Under the pieces are notes generated by a model, which saw nothing but the letters and a program-made list of their open reading frames with translations, searched no databases and was not told the DNA's origin. The position numbers and the translations under genes were made by a program. A stretch of 64,000 bases of DNA from Zymoseptoria tritici IPO323 (lineage: Eukaryota; Ascomycota; Dothideomycetes; Mycosphaerellales; Mycosphaerellaceae): positions 124,001-188,000 of the forward strand of contig NC_018205.1 in NCBI RefSeq assembly GCF_000219625.1, given 5' to 3'. Of the stretch, positions 20,919-31,614 are shown one piece after another (the stretch's first letter is position 1; each line of letters starts with the position of its first letter).

Positions 20919-22165
20919 CGGGGGGCAATAGAAGGAATGCTTGCTTCCTTGCTTACCAGGTAGGGTCGACCACCATTTCCCTGAGATTTGACACGTGTAG
21001 TCGGAGTGTGCGCCTCCGGCGAGCGTCCACCTGTGGCGAATGCGCTCGAATCCGGTGGCTTTCTGAGCGTTGAGAAATGTCTGTCTGCCGTCGGAGGTGT
21101 CACTGTTATTGTCGGATAGCGATTCTGGAGGATGTAACTCGTCGGTGGGGAACATGGTTGATTGTGACTTTGTGCCTGGCGACGGTTTAGTTCGGCGAGA
21201 TGCACGGCGACCGTCGTCGGCTGGAGTGTGCGATGAGGAGCGGTCAGGCCGGTGCCGATCAGTTATGCGTGGTCGTTTGATCGGGAGAGATGAGGGTAAG
21301 TCGACCGACTGCGACGGCGACGGTGAGAAGCGGTGACGCCGGTGCCGCTCAGTCATGCGTGGTCGGTTGATCGAGAGAGATGAGGGTAAGTCGACCGACT
21401 GCGACGGCGACGGTGAGAAGCGGTGACGCCGGTGCCGCTCAGTCATGCGTGGTCGGTTGATCGAGAGAGACGAGGGTGATTCGACCGACTGTTCGTCTGC
21501 GTTGACAGCTTCGTCATCGTCGAGCAATACCGGACTTTGGCCAAAACCCCCACCCGAATCGACTGATGGCGCGCGAACAGGCGGAACAATCTGCGCTTCA
21601 CGCCCGCGCGCAGAGATGTTCCTTGTGGAGGGTTGTAGGATGGGGTTGGCGATGTGAGGGGGGCGAACCCGTTGACTGGGACCCTCGTCGTCGTCGTCGT
21701 CGTCGTGGATGCTACATTGCTGTTAACAAGGTTCTAGAGTTGGAGGCTGGAGCACGCACTTCTCGTTCAACTCGACCGATGTCGCCCGATGACCACGTGG
21801 CAGGGGAGCGTCTTGGATCTCGTCAACACTCGAGAGACGTTCATCCGCGTCACCAACGGTGATGGCAGAGCGCGAAGAGTAAGCCGTCCCAGCACGGAGC
21901 GCTTGGCTACGAGGATGAAGGTTAGCAATGGTGAATGAGGACAAGCTCATCTCCAAGACTCATACCTGGAGCTGCCATCGGAGCTGGATTCCCATGCTCC
22001 AGGCATACGACTGCCACGCGGGCGTCGTTGCGCGTCCGGGTATGATGGAGGGAGACCGGAGGAGGTGCTCCGAATTAGCTCGGTCTCGATGTGGGAAGTG
22101 CTGGACGTTCTTCTCTTTCGCTTCTTTCGGGTTGCTCGGTCTTCTCGTTGGTGGGGTTCGGTCAT
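20492..22165 (-). CDS. Hypothetical protein with C-terminal Zn2Cys6-like cysteine cluster
   Basis: Four exons on the minus strand: 22165-21966, 21906-21760, 21711-20957 and 20826-20492, giving 478 residues. Intron 1 is 59 bp (GTATGA, CTAAC, CGTAG), intron 2 is 48 bp (GTGCGT, TTAAC, TGTAG) and intron 3 is 130 bp and holds a long (GA)n tract. All junctions keep frame. The C-terminus (about 407-447) has C-x2-C-x6-C-x17-C-x2-C-x8-C, starting CTRCQRDGWEC. This resembles a fungal Zn2Cys6 DNA-binding motif (C-x2-C-x6-C-x5-12-C-x2-C-x6-8-C) but has an unusually long middle loop and is C-terminal instead of N-terminal. A poly-glutamate tail follows. Exon 3 encodes 30-residue tandem repeats containing RPRMTERHRRHRFSPSPSQS. 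The N-terminus is basic (RKKRKRR, a possible nuclear signal). A nuclear role is inferred; the exact function is unknown. Confidence 0.6.
20867..20916. repeat. (GA)n microsatellite inside an intron
   Basis: An uninterrupted ga tract of about 45 bases, read as (CT)n on the coding strand. It forms the polypyrimidine part of the third intron of the minus-strand gene, between its donor at 20956 and acceptor at 20827. Confidence 0.9.
21245..21494. repeat. 90-bp tandem repeat in coding exon
   Basis: Three copies with a 90-bp period (for example ggtgccg at 21251, 21341 and 21431). The last two are nearly identical and the first is diverged. The period is a multiple of three, so copy number can change without breaking the reading frame. 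Each copy encodes one basic 30-residue repeat of the zinc-cluster-like protein. Confidence 0.9.
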
Positions 22166-22169
22166 GGCT

Positions 22170-22855
22170 CGCTCGGGCGGGATATTTCGTAGGACTTTCA
22201 GATTCCTGGGTCTGCGTCGTGGGATGGCTTGCGGGCCAGAAAGGAGGTGACGAAAGGAGGTGTTTTGTAGGCGAGTGATGAATGTAAGATTGCTTGATCG
22301 TTTGCACGCACCTTGACCGGCATGTCTCCGAAGTATCTTACCAGGTCTCTGCATCTGTTTGCCGCACAGACTTGCTTGAAACACACAAACGGCAAGCGTC
22401 GTAAAGACTTGCAGCTTCCCGAAGATTGCTCCGAATTGACTCGGTCCTGGTTTGATATTGCAATTTGGGTAAAGCTCACGTTGGTCTGATTTGATTCAAT
22501 CGACTTTGGGAAAGCCATTCCTGTCTCGGGTGGTGAGGGCATTGATGTGGCTTGGCTTCGGTTCTCCGGAGAATTTGATTCGGTTGGGTGAGGTGGTAGG
22601 AAGTGAAGGTTTGGAAATCGTCATGTTACCCAGTGACTATGGAACTACCTCATCCTCTCGAGTTCATTCATGTGGTAAGAATGCCTCACCCATGCCATGC
22701 CATCCACTATGCTCCTCCTCCCTTGAATCATTCACATGGTGAGAAAGTCGTCGTGACTGGCAGCGCAGCGGTCATGCCGAAGAAACGGTCCAAATCCAGC
22801 TGGGCCTAGGTCTGATAATTGTGCGGGTCGGAGATTGATTCGAGATGAGTGGCCG
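22170..22855. other. Upstream region of the minus-strand gene
   Basis: Likely promoter and 5' leader of the gene starting at 22165, followed by unassigned DNA. The gene's frame stays open upstream to about 22384, so a longer first exon is possible. No other gene is recognised. Confidence 0.4.
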
Positions 22856-22857
22856 CA

Positions 22858-23270
22858 GTGAGGTATGGTGAGCGTGGTGAGTGTTGGTGAGTATGGTGAG
22901 TGTTGGTGAGCGTGGTGAGCGTGGTGAGTGTGGTGAGTATGGTGAGTGTGGTGAGTGTTGGTGAGTGTTGGTGAGTGTGGGTGAGTGTGGCGTGGTGAGT
23001 GTGGTGAGCGTGGTGAGGGTCAGTAAGGTGTAAGATCGTGAAGGTGTGAGATCGTGAAAGTGTGAGATCGTGAAGGTGTGAGATCGTGAAAGTGTGAGAT
23101 CGTGAAGGTGTGAGATCATGAAGGTGTGAGATCATGAAGGTGTGAGATCATGAAGGCGTAAGATCGTGAAGGTGTGAGATCATGAAGGCGTAAGATCATG
23201 AAGGTGTGAGATCGTGAAGGGTGAGATCGTGAAGGTGTGAGATGGTGAAGGTGTGAGATCGAAAGGCGTT
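22858..23270. repeat. Two abutting minisatellites
   Basis: From 22858 to about 23025 the units are variants of ggtgagtgt and ggtgagtgtt. From about 23025 to 23260 a 16-bp unit gtgagatcgtgaaggt repeats about 14 times, with a g/a change (atcgtg versus atcatg) and an occasional gcgtaag variant. All units contain gtgag, so the two arrays may share an origin. No gene spans them. Confidence 0.9.
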
Positions 23271-23409
23271 CGGCTTCAGAAAAAAGTTCGGCTTCAAAGT
23301 TCAAGGTACGAGGGTGATAACCTCAAGGGTCCGCAAGCCGAACAAGCACGGCCGGCAGCAAGAGGGAGACGCAAGAGGTTTAGGTATGGTCAGTAGTGGT
23401 GGGTGAGCG

Positions 23410-23576
23410 GGATGTGAAGTGTTCGTGTTGAAGTGTTCCTGTTGAAGTGTTCCTGTTGAAATGGCGGTGTCGAAGTGTTCATGTCGAAGTGTCGGGTGTG
23501 AAGTGTCGGTTGTCAAGTGTCGGTTGTCAAGTGTCGGTTGTCAAGTGTCGGTTGTCAAGTGTCGGTTGTCGCTTTC
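23410..23576. repeat. Minisatellite of gtgtcggttgtcaa units
   Basis: Starts with gttgaagtgttcct units (about 23420-23460) and changes to gtgtcggttgtcaa units (14 bp, about five near-perfect copies, 23505-23570). It is the third simple array within 750 bp. Confidence 0.9.
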
Positions 23577-23861
23577 CAGACCAAGCTCTTTGCATGCCTC
23601 AGGCACAATAGACCATGTTCCGCTTTCATCCGACTCTGCTGTTTCAACCTTCAACCTCTCTTCTGCTGTCACCCGGTTCTTCCCTTCCCTTCCCGTCGAG
23701 TCCTTTTCCTTGCTCGACGCCTCCTCACAATACCAGAGGTACTACCTTACATCTCGGTCGCTTCCTTTCTTTGCTCCTGCATCTTCTCTGCAATGCACGC
23801 TTAGATTGACGGAATATCACCTACCTCATCCTCCATCTTGTTACAGTACCGAACAACGCAA

Positions 23862-24191
23862 ATGATCGCACACACGTCGTCCTCACCCTACCCCGCATTA
23901 CAAGAGCCTAAAGGTATCTTATTCATCAACCATTACCGAGAGTCCTCCAACTCCGAGACACCATCCTCCTCGTCGAAAAAATCCCTCGACACCATCACCA
24001 CCGCTCTCATCAAGCTCTGCAACGACCACGAAACCACCCCAATGGCCACCCGCAGCAACCTCCAACAAGCGGTCCCCATCTCCTTCGGCTTCAAAATGTA
24101 TCTTCCGAGCCACGATTTCTTCCATTTCCAACTTGCGCGCGGTGGAATGTTGGACTGTACGGCACGGGCGTCAGAGGGCAGGTGTGCATGA
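23862..24191 (+). CDS. Small ORF, possible short gene
   Basis: Open frame of 109 codons starting MIAHTSSSPYPALQ. It has third-position C preference (accaccgct, accacgaaacc), unlike the neighbouring stretches, which makes it more gene-like than its shadows. No domain, signal peptide or intron is evident. The complementary strand is also open for 70 codons. It could be part of a longer spliced gene. Confidence 0.3.
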   Translation: MIAHTSSSPYPALQEPKGILFINHYRESSNSETPSSSSKKSLDTITTALIKLCNDHETTPMATRSNLQQAVPISFGFKMYLPSHDFFHFQLARGGMLDCTARASEGRCA

Positions 24192-24859
24192 AGAGGAGGC
24201 GGAGGGGCAGCAAGCAATGGTCGACGACAAGCTTTGGTCGGCGATACGAGGCGGAAGACTGAAAGCAGGATAATGCTGTGGACTGCATCGTGGATTGGTC
24301 CGGTGCAAGCAATGGCAACACCGATGCGATTCAGGTATGTGGAGAGCATGCGGACAAGGCCAAGGGTGTTACCCGACTGACGAGGTCATCGCCTGACCAG
24401 GAACTTTCCAGGTACGACGCATTCGAGTCGGCTTTCCTTTGACTCGGACTGAACATGCAGGTCAGATTGTCATACGTCGACGACGAAGAATCCCGGAGCT
24501 ACTGCAATCGTTCTCCCTCGGCTACACCCACCCTGGCAACTATATCCTCTCACTTATCAAGGACCCCTTCACCTCCAACTCTGTCCTCCCTCGTCTTCCG
24601 CACACGATTGCAGGAATGCACCGCCTCCCAAGCGAGCAGCGCACCCCATGGCATCCCATACCGCCTCAAAGCGCAGCGACCTCGGGTTGTGCCACCGTCC
24701 ACGCAAGCTCCTGCTTCCCAACGGCAAGTGATCCCTCGAGGACGTCAAGATGCTCCCCCGCTGCGAAACTGAGCGCGGACGTACGCCTCCAAGGAGCGCA
24801 GGGAGACGTAACAAGGGTTGGATGAGGAGGACCTGTCATGTGCAGCTCGCAAGACTGCG

Positions 24860-25620
24860 TGGACCCGGGAGCGACGAGGAGCGCAAGGCCGCCGAGGACG
24901 ACCACGGCTTCTCCACCTCCCTCTCCGAGACCGGTACGAATGCGCATCACCCAGCGTCACCACCTTGATCAGACACTCCCGAGGTCACATCTCACGCAGG
25001 CAATGGCAAGTACGTGCCGCGCACCATCTACGCCGATCTCGAGCCCCAACGTCGATGAGGTCTGCACTTACCGCAACCTGTTCTATCCCGGATTGATCAT
25101 CACTACCGACCGGCAAGGAGGAATGTCTTGCGGACATCACACCGTCGGCAATATAGCGATTGATCACTCGGCCCCCATCGAATTCAGCTGGCTCGCAACT
25201 TCCGGCCGATCAGGTGCTGCAGGATGGAGAAGGGTCGATTAACATCCGGGAACGCATATCTATACTGATTCCGAGCAGGCGGTTTGGTTGGGGAGAGCCA
25301 TGACCTCGATGAAATGGCAAAGACATGGTGGTTTGGAGCGGATCATTCCCAGGTCAGAATGTCCTGGATTTTGGCGGGCTGCAGGGTGAGACTGGAACCG
25401 TAAGGTCCATGTTGTCCAATACCACCACCGCCATGGCCGAGGCGTGGTCCGCTCTGTCCTACGAGTTCGACCTCGTGTGTAATGCAAGCGCTGATTGTGT
25501 ACACTCGTGCGTCGGTGAGGTCATGGAGGATGGTGGAGTTCTCCGCGGCTCGCGAGGACTTGGGCTACGCTCGAGCACGATTGCGCAGCCGCCGCTGACG
25601 AGGGTGGTGAGACTGAAGCT
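24860..25620 (+). pseudogene. Alpha-tubulin relic
   Basis: Segments in order match alpha-tubulin. Near 24872 is DEERKAAEDDHGFST..SETG. An apparent intron follows (gtacgaatgc to cacgcag, about 24933-24999). Then GNGKYVPRTIYADLEPN (about 25000-25052) leads, after a one-base insertion at about 25050, into TYRNLFYPG and GHHTVGN (to about 25155). The middle of the protein is missing. At about 25409-25480 SMLSNTTTAMAEAWSALSY resumes, matching the C-terminal segment near the alpha-tubulin M-loop end. The following codons keep the outline of the VHW.VGEGMEEGEFSEARED segment with many substitutions. Alpha-tubulin is an essential cytoskeletal GTPase; this copy has frameshifts and a large deletion and cannot work. 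Confidence 0.75.
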
Positions 25621-25699
25621 CTCGAAGAAGCCTTCCTACCACCGCGAGGTCAAGGATACCCCCGCTAGAAAAGTGGTTGGAGCAACAAACGCATCACTC

Positions 25700-28068
25700 G
25701 CCGAGAGAGATGGTACGCGAGCGGTGTCCTAGTAGGACGTCATCTGGACAGTATCATCTCTCTCCACGGAAACGCGACGCAGATCGGGCGCCCGTTGGCA
25801 AAGTGAGGCATAATGTAGAGCATCTCAAGTGAGCATGGTGATACTGACAATCTTCACGGCATTCTCCGCCAAAATCCAGTCACAATTCACCTCCCCAAGA
25901 CGCGAATCGAACGACACGATGGGACCTGCCTGCAGACGACAAGGTCGAGTTTTGGCACGGCGAGTCCGCTTGCGTCATCCGCTGCGCAACCCGCAACGGA
26001 ACCCTACAAAAAGGTCACCTGCCAGCATATCTATACCCAGACGGACAATCAGCACTCCAGACGATCAGAACTCCACTCCAGACCGAGTACATGAGCGATC
26101 GACACTCTTTACTTACACACCAACCGAACTATCCACCACTACTCCATACTCACCACGACTCCCTCGATCCTCGAGATAACTTCTCCGCCCCTGAGCCACC
26201 GACCAGACTTATCGCCTCGACGCCTCTCTCACAGCCGAAGATTGGTCTCGACTTCTCTGGCCTCAACAAGCTAGAGCATATCTGGCACTGCCAACAAGTC
26301 CCTCGCCGCCCACTTCCAGCTCTTCTTCGAATCCAGAGAGGACAGACTCTACCTCTAGGAGAATTACTGTACTATCCAACTGCAAAGCGCAGCCGGGGAT
26401 CGACTCTCCAAATACGAGACCGAGCGCTTCCGCGACGGCAAGGATCAAGCGGCCACAAAGACCACCGTGAGCGTTAGCCGTCAATTTCGCCCGACAAACC
26501 TTCAATCAAGATACCAAACACCTCACACTTCCCCAAGATGCAGTCTCGAGCTGCGGCGCACAAGCACTGGGGAGAGACAGCCGAAGCAACAATAGCCAGC
26601 AGCGAGTGCGCAGCGGGTAGGACAGAGGTCAAGCGGGTTCCGACCACCAGGCCAGCCTTCACTGTCCACCTGTTTGGCAATGCGGCACTCAAGATCATTC
26701 ATCCTCCTGCGAAGCCGACTTTCTCTTCCATGAATGCCGGCCCGCAATATCAGGCCTTCGTCCCTCCACGGAATGCCGTTGATCGCCAGCTCCGCCAGCT
26801 TGCGCACCTCGCTCGGCTTGAGAGCGTGCGGCTGGGTGCGGAGGAGGTGGTCCGCCGGGAAGCGCGCAAAGTCTTGTAAGACACCCACGCCGGACAGCCG
26901 CACTTATTATTAACAGGAGTCTTAGTTACCGCTCCAACATATTTATCTTCAAGATCTATGTCTACAATGACATCTCAATGGTCAAATTCAAGAAAAGCAT
27001 CGAGGATATCCGTGTCCGACACTCGAAGGTACAACTGTCGATCGAGGATCCAACGCCGAGCTGGGACAACTTGATGCTATGGCTTGAGCACCTGCACTAC
27101 CGACGGCACCGATACGCCCCCAGCCGTTCCGGTCCGAGGAGTCCGGAGTAGCACATCGTGGAAGGACTTTTCGATACGAGAACGGCTTTGCCGGAGGTCG
27201 AGTGGAAGAAGATGAAGGAAGTTTTGGAGCTCATAAGGCCGGCTCTGGTCGCCTTAGACGCCGCCTCCGCGGAGATGGTGGTGCCGTTGGCGGCGGAGGG
27301 GGTGGCGGAGTTGGTGCGGCATTTGTTGAGAGCACGGGCGGAGCCGTAGGACTTGGCGGCGGTGGTGGGAGCCTTGGGAGGAGGGGAGAGGCGGGCGGCG
27401 GCCTGGGCGGCGTTGTGGGAGGTGAGGAAGTTGTTCCAGACGGAGAGGCGGGAGGCGGCGTCGAGGTCCTTGTACTCTAGCTGGATGCTTGACCAAGGCG
27501 AAAAACGACAGCGATAGAGAGCGTTTCGACCCAGATGCGGGAATTCGGCCGAAGCAGCAACAACCGACGACGAGTACGCAACAGTCAGGGCAGACTTTGA
27601 GCGGATTCAGATTGCCAGGACAGCCCCCCGGCGCCGCGAGCGACACAATCCAACTCACTAGCAGCCTCTTTCGGGTCGATGAAGTGTGAGGAATCAACGT
27701 ATGTGTGATATCATCATCTATGGTATTGGTGATCATCGGAGGATGATCGGTGTGAAAGCGTAAACCTTGCAGAAGAGACTCTCGTAGGTCAGCTAGAGTG
27801 TCAGACATCACAAGTAGGCAAATGGTGTGGAGTATATTGGTTCGAAATGGTGATGGGGTGGAAGTGCGAGCGGGTTGAAATCTTCGATATGCGAAGAGGG
27901 ACGAGAGATAATGGACGACTATTTTAAAAGGGAGTTTCGTGAGATCACATTCATGAGCAGACGGGATTACCAAATCGACCCAACCGCGAATCTCGAAGCG
28001 AACGCGGACTCTCTTTGACAACCTCGCATCGATTCCGAGCACACAAGTCCCCGGCGCATTTTCCAACT
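25700..28068. other. Unresolved gene-like debris
   Basis: No intact gene is assigned. At 26925-27151 the plus strand is open for 75 codons without a clear start (RSNIFIFKIYVYND...SWDNLMLWLEHLHYRR). At about 27130-27480 the minus strand is open and codon-biased (LEYKDLDAASRLSVWNNFL...NAAQAAARLSPP), which may be a real exon with unknown partners. A diverged duplication links 26565-26650 (acagccgaagcaacaatagc) with 27548-27625 (cggccgaagcagcaacaacc). I recognise no domain. Confidence 0.35.
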
Positions 28069-28381
28069 TCACCGCTGCCCAACGTCCAACTTCAACCCCT
28101 CCAACTTCTTGATCGCCAGCTTGGTCTTGGCCCTCTGATCCAATTCGTCTCCTCCTTCATCTCCTGCACGCGAGCGTGGTGGCCGAGAGCTTGTCCTCGC
28201 GGCACTCGTGCTCATTAATCGACGTCTGCTGGACTCGGCCCGTCGGGATGGAGTCGGTGACAGTTGACCCGAGCCGGATGGTGATGGTGATCGACGACGG
28301 TGTATGGATCGCGCGACCGGCGTGGTGGACCGCTTCGACGAAGAAGAAGGCTTGACTGGTTCCGGAGAAGGAGAGGAAGAG

Positions 28382-28416
<35 letters not shown>

Positions 28417-29186
28417 GGAGATTTCTCGGGACTGGATTGGCGGTGGTGGTGGTGGAAGAGCATACCTCGACGGTGGAGAAGACAAAGGCCGAGTGTGTTG
28501 TTTCTTCGCCGCAGGCGGCGATGACGAAGGACGTCCCGAGTTCGGTCGCAGCAGTCGGAACGGGCTCCGGGACGACGACGGCGTGGCCGGCGGCGAAGCC
28601 GACGACGAACTCGAGTAGTCGGCCACGAACAGATCGGGAGAGGAGCGGTGTGTAAGCATTTCGAGTCGTCGGTTGGTCTCCACGTCGTCCGAGTGTCGTC
28701 GATCGCGGAGGATCGGCTGGATGTCTCCCCAGTGCGTCTCCACGAAGCTCAGATTGGACTCGGTGTAAAAGGTGCGCAGCGCGGCCTCGGCCAGGTCGTG
28801 CACGAGATCCTCGCGCTCCTCCGTCGAGATGCCGTGGCGTGATTCCCGGGGCAGCTTCCACAACTTCGCGAGCGTGTCGCCGCCGCCGATCAGGGCTTTG
28901 ATGGCCCGCGGGCGGGGACGACCGCAGTCGAAGAAATCTCGAATGTTCTTGACATCCGGGCGCCCGTCCTTCAGACCGGAGGCGATCACAGCGACTTGGA
29001 GCCGGGTCAGCGTGCCGAGGAGCTCTTCCGCGCGGACGTCGGCGTAGGGCACTTGGTTGAATTCCTGCGTTTCGCCGGATTCCCGAGGTCAGCATTCCGC
29101 ACGACGTGTTGAAGGCATGTATGCGTGGAGGAAGGAATCGGGATGGGAAGGGTTCAACGAACGAATTCCTTGTAGTGTCGCCCCAT
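28069..29186 (-). CDS. Family A protein, member A1 (uncharacterised)
   Basis: Two exons: 29186-29163 (eight codons, MGRHYKEF) and 29064-28069, separated by a 98-bp phase-0 intron with donor GTTCGT, a GCTGACC branch site and acceptor AACGCAG. The product is 339 residues. Residues 9-128 form the conserved core shared with members at 31615 and 46583: an N-terminal FNQVPYADVRAEELL block, a GRPRPRAIKAL block (57-66) and a DLAEAALRTF block (98-107). The rest is low-complexity and serine-rich (S runs, RSPFRLL, RRRSPSPS), ending with a basic helix KTKLAIKKLEGLKL. I know no named family with this pattern. No signal peptide or membrane segment is present. The serine/arginine-rich tail suggests a nuclear protein, which is inference. 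The exon 1 call rests on matching the paralog at 46583 (NYTEF versus HYKEF, same donor). Confidence 0.65.
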
Positions 29187-29189
29187 GAC

Positions 29190-29700
29190 AGTTCGTCGTG
29201 GCGTGCTAGATTGCGTGAGCGCGACGGCGAGAAAACAAAAGAGTGTCCCGGGGGTATGCGAGGTGCGTGTGATTGCGATGCGATGCGATGCGAGGAAGAC
29301 CACAGAAGTTGGAAAAAAAAAAGATGGTTGCGAAATGTGTCCCGCATGCAAAGCAGCATTTGTTACACGACGGGTTTTGCGCATCGCCCTCAGCTCCAGA
29401 TGCGCCCCGGCCACCTCTTGAAATACCGCCCCTGCAGCAGGGGGAAGCAATGTTGTGTCACTTATCATTACCCGCTTCCTGCTCGAGCCCGTCTCGGCGC
29501 GGGTCACACAACAGCAACAGCAGCGGCAGCATTTTTTCCGCCTTCTGTCGTCGTTTCCGTGTCGGTTGCCAAGAGACGTGGGTCGGGCATTGGATGTAAC
29601 TGGCGGCGGAGAGTTCCACGTTGGACTCGTGGAAGACGCTGGACGGTACAGAGTGCAAAAGACAACGGTTTGAATTCCGTGAGGGCCCTCCCCACACGTC
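29190..29700. other. Upstream region of A1; no gene seen
   Basis: Probable promoter and leader of the minus-strand gene starting at 29186. It contains a short (gatgc)n tract near 29276-29292 and an A-run at 29310. Overlapping short frames on both strands have no domain. Confidence 0.4.
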
Positions 29701-29711
29701 TGTCGGTGCTT

Positions 29712-30412
29712 CTACGCCCGCTTGCTTGCTCTCGATGGCTCTAGCGATCTCATCAGACCCCCGGACCGATTTGTTTTTCCCCCTGAGAAGAGAATTTGCC
29801 CTCGCCGGACATCCACACACTGCTTTGCCCGACTACCCGCCTCTCCTGAACTCTCCAACCCATACGCATCCGAGTTACCATCGCTCTCCCCCTCGCTGAA
29901 GATCTCGTCTAGCGTAACACCTGCTTCCGTCAGCCAAAATATCCCCGCACACCGCCCGCCAATGATTCCTTGCAAGGCCCACATATTCAGCACGCACATG
30001 CCGAACTTGCTCCACAGCATCCCGTCGACTCGCTCTCCAACGAGGCACTCCTCAGCAGCGCAATCATCTCGTCGACGCACTCCCGCGACACGACGTTGAC
30101 ACCCGCCGCCGCGATCGACTTCTTTCCGCTTCCCTTCTTCACCTGCTTCTTCTGGAAGTGTCCCTCCTCCTTGAGCAGGCCTATGCTCTTCTCGATCAGC
30201 ACGGCCCGGGACAAGTGGATGGTGGTGGTATTCAAGTACGGGCCACGGACTAACCTTGGTATACGAGAACCCTTCACCGATTGCTGGACCACAAGCCCCG
30301 CTCGAGGCTCTGCATAGTCACGAGCCCTGTCTCGTCCCCTCTTCATCGCCAAGCCCTCGCAGTGAAACCACTGCACGCGACAAAGACTCCAACTCCAAGA
30401 ACCCCGGGCCAC
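29712..30412 (-). pseudogene. Possible gene fragment (uncertain)
   Basis: A minus-strand frame from 30412 to 29987 contains TTIHLSRAVLIEKSIGLLKE followed by a lysine-rich stretch, and an overlapping frame continues to 29712 with EIFSEGESDGNSD. The block LIEKSIGLLK weakly resembles LVEKSMALRK in the intact gene at 39745-40743, so the two might be paralogs. No confident exon structure joins the frames. Treat as tentative. Confidence 0.25.
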
Positions 30413-30419
30413 TCACAAC

Positions 30420-31610
30420 CGCTTCGGCTCGATCCGGTTCCATTAAGCCTGCAGTAATGGTCCCAGCCCCCAGATATTCCCTACACCAAGACAGACGGGT
30501 CAAGTGGGATGCGCGCGTTGGCGCCTCGCCGTGCCACTTGTTGGACCGTACGCGAATCCCGGTCTTGGGTGGCCGGGAAGCGACGAATCGCCAGCGAAGC
30601 GCTCGTTTCAAGTTGGGTGGTTCCAGGGCGGCAACAGGCGGGAAACAAAGGCCACAAGGCCACAAGGTGTACCTTACTGTTTGGGAGCTTGGCGTCGCTT
30701 GTGATTAGGAATGTTCCTGCACAATGCATGGTGTGTTTGATGCACACAAGTGCCCACGGTGCACAAGGCCCCGCTCTGGTTTTGTGCAGTTTCCTGATTG
30801 GGTTTGGTGCAATTTCCCGATTGGGTCCTTACGGAAATTTAGAAGGTTCGAAAGCCAAATCTTTGTTTGAACGTCCACGCTTGTTTCCGTGGGAGTGGAG
30901 TCGTACCACTGAAACCCGATCCCGGTCCCATCCAATCCAATCGAGACGGCCGTGTGATCAGTCCGCCGCATATGCATGCGTGCATCTCCTTGAGCACTCA
31001 TCCGGTGGAGACAGGTACAACGCTAAAGCCCCTGCTCCGGTCGCCCATATGGTGAAAATCCCATGTTTTGAAGGATTGGACCAATCCAACCCCTGCCAGA
31101 GACCTGATCTGACAAGGAGCTTATTATCCTTGGAGGTCACTCTCACGCCAAGGATGAGCCGTAAACCCTTCAAGGGGATAAGCTGATGCTGATCGGTACA
31201 GTAGCACCACACTCGTTATTTGCGACTTGTCCGTTCGCCGCAGCTTTGTTCTCCTGCTTCCACTGCACAGTTCGAGCCAACGAAGCGAGACAGTAGTGCG
31301 TGGAAGAGTGGGGGAGTTGGGCATCCGCGCCATCCGGTTCCGAATCTACAGGGCGCTGACTGCGAAACATCCTTCGGGTTCGGGAAGTGCATGCGAGATT
31401 GTCAGGAAAGTCAACACGGCTGCCGACTGTCGTGGTACACGCCACGGCGGCAGGATGCGACGCGATGCAAGTCGTGGCGTGGGCCCACTCGTGTTGGGCG
31501 TTTGCGGACGAACAGTCACTTGCGTGGAGTACATACTAGCACAGTGAGAGAACGGTCGACTTACCAATGTCACCAGCACTTTGACACCAACATCACCTTG
31601 CAAGATCTGC
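30420..31610. other. Intergenic stretch, nothing recognised
   Basis: The plus strand is open for 225 codons (30509-31186), but composition and codon use look random and no domain is seen. A short direct repeat (cagtttcctgattgggtttgg and gcaatttcccgattgggtcc, about 30786-30826) lies in the middle. The right part is presumably the promoter of the gene at 31615. Confidence 0.4.
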
Positions 31611-31614
31611 GGTC

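Noticed and set aside
28157..29359. 400-codon minus-strand ORF in another frame of A1
   Set aside because: The frame of A1 carries the family motifs. This alternative gives low-complexity F/L and R/H runs and needs no intron only by chance.
30509..31186. 225-codon plus-strand ORF
   Set aside because: No domain, no codon bias and no splice logic; composition is like neutral intergenic DNA.
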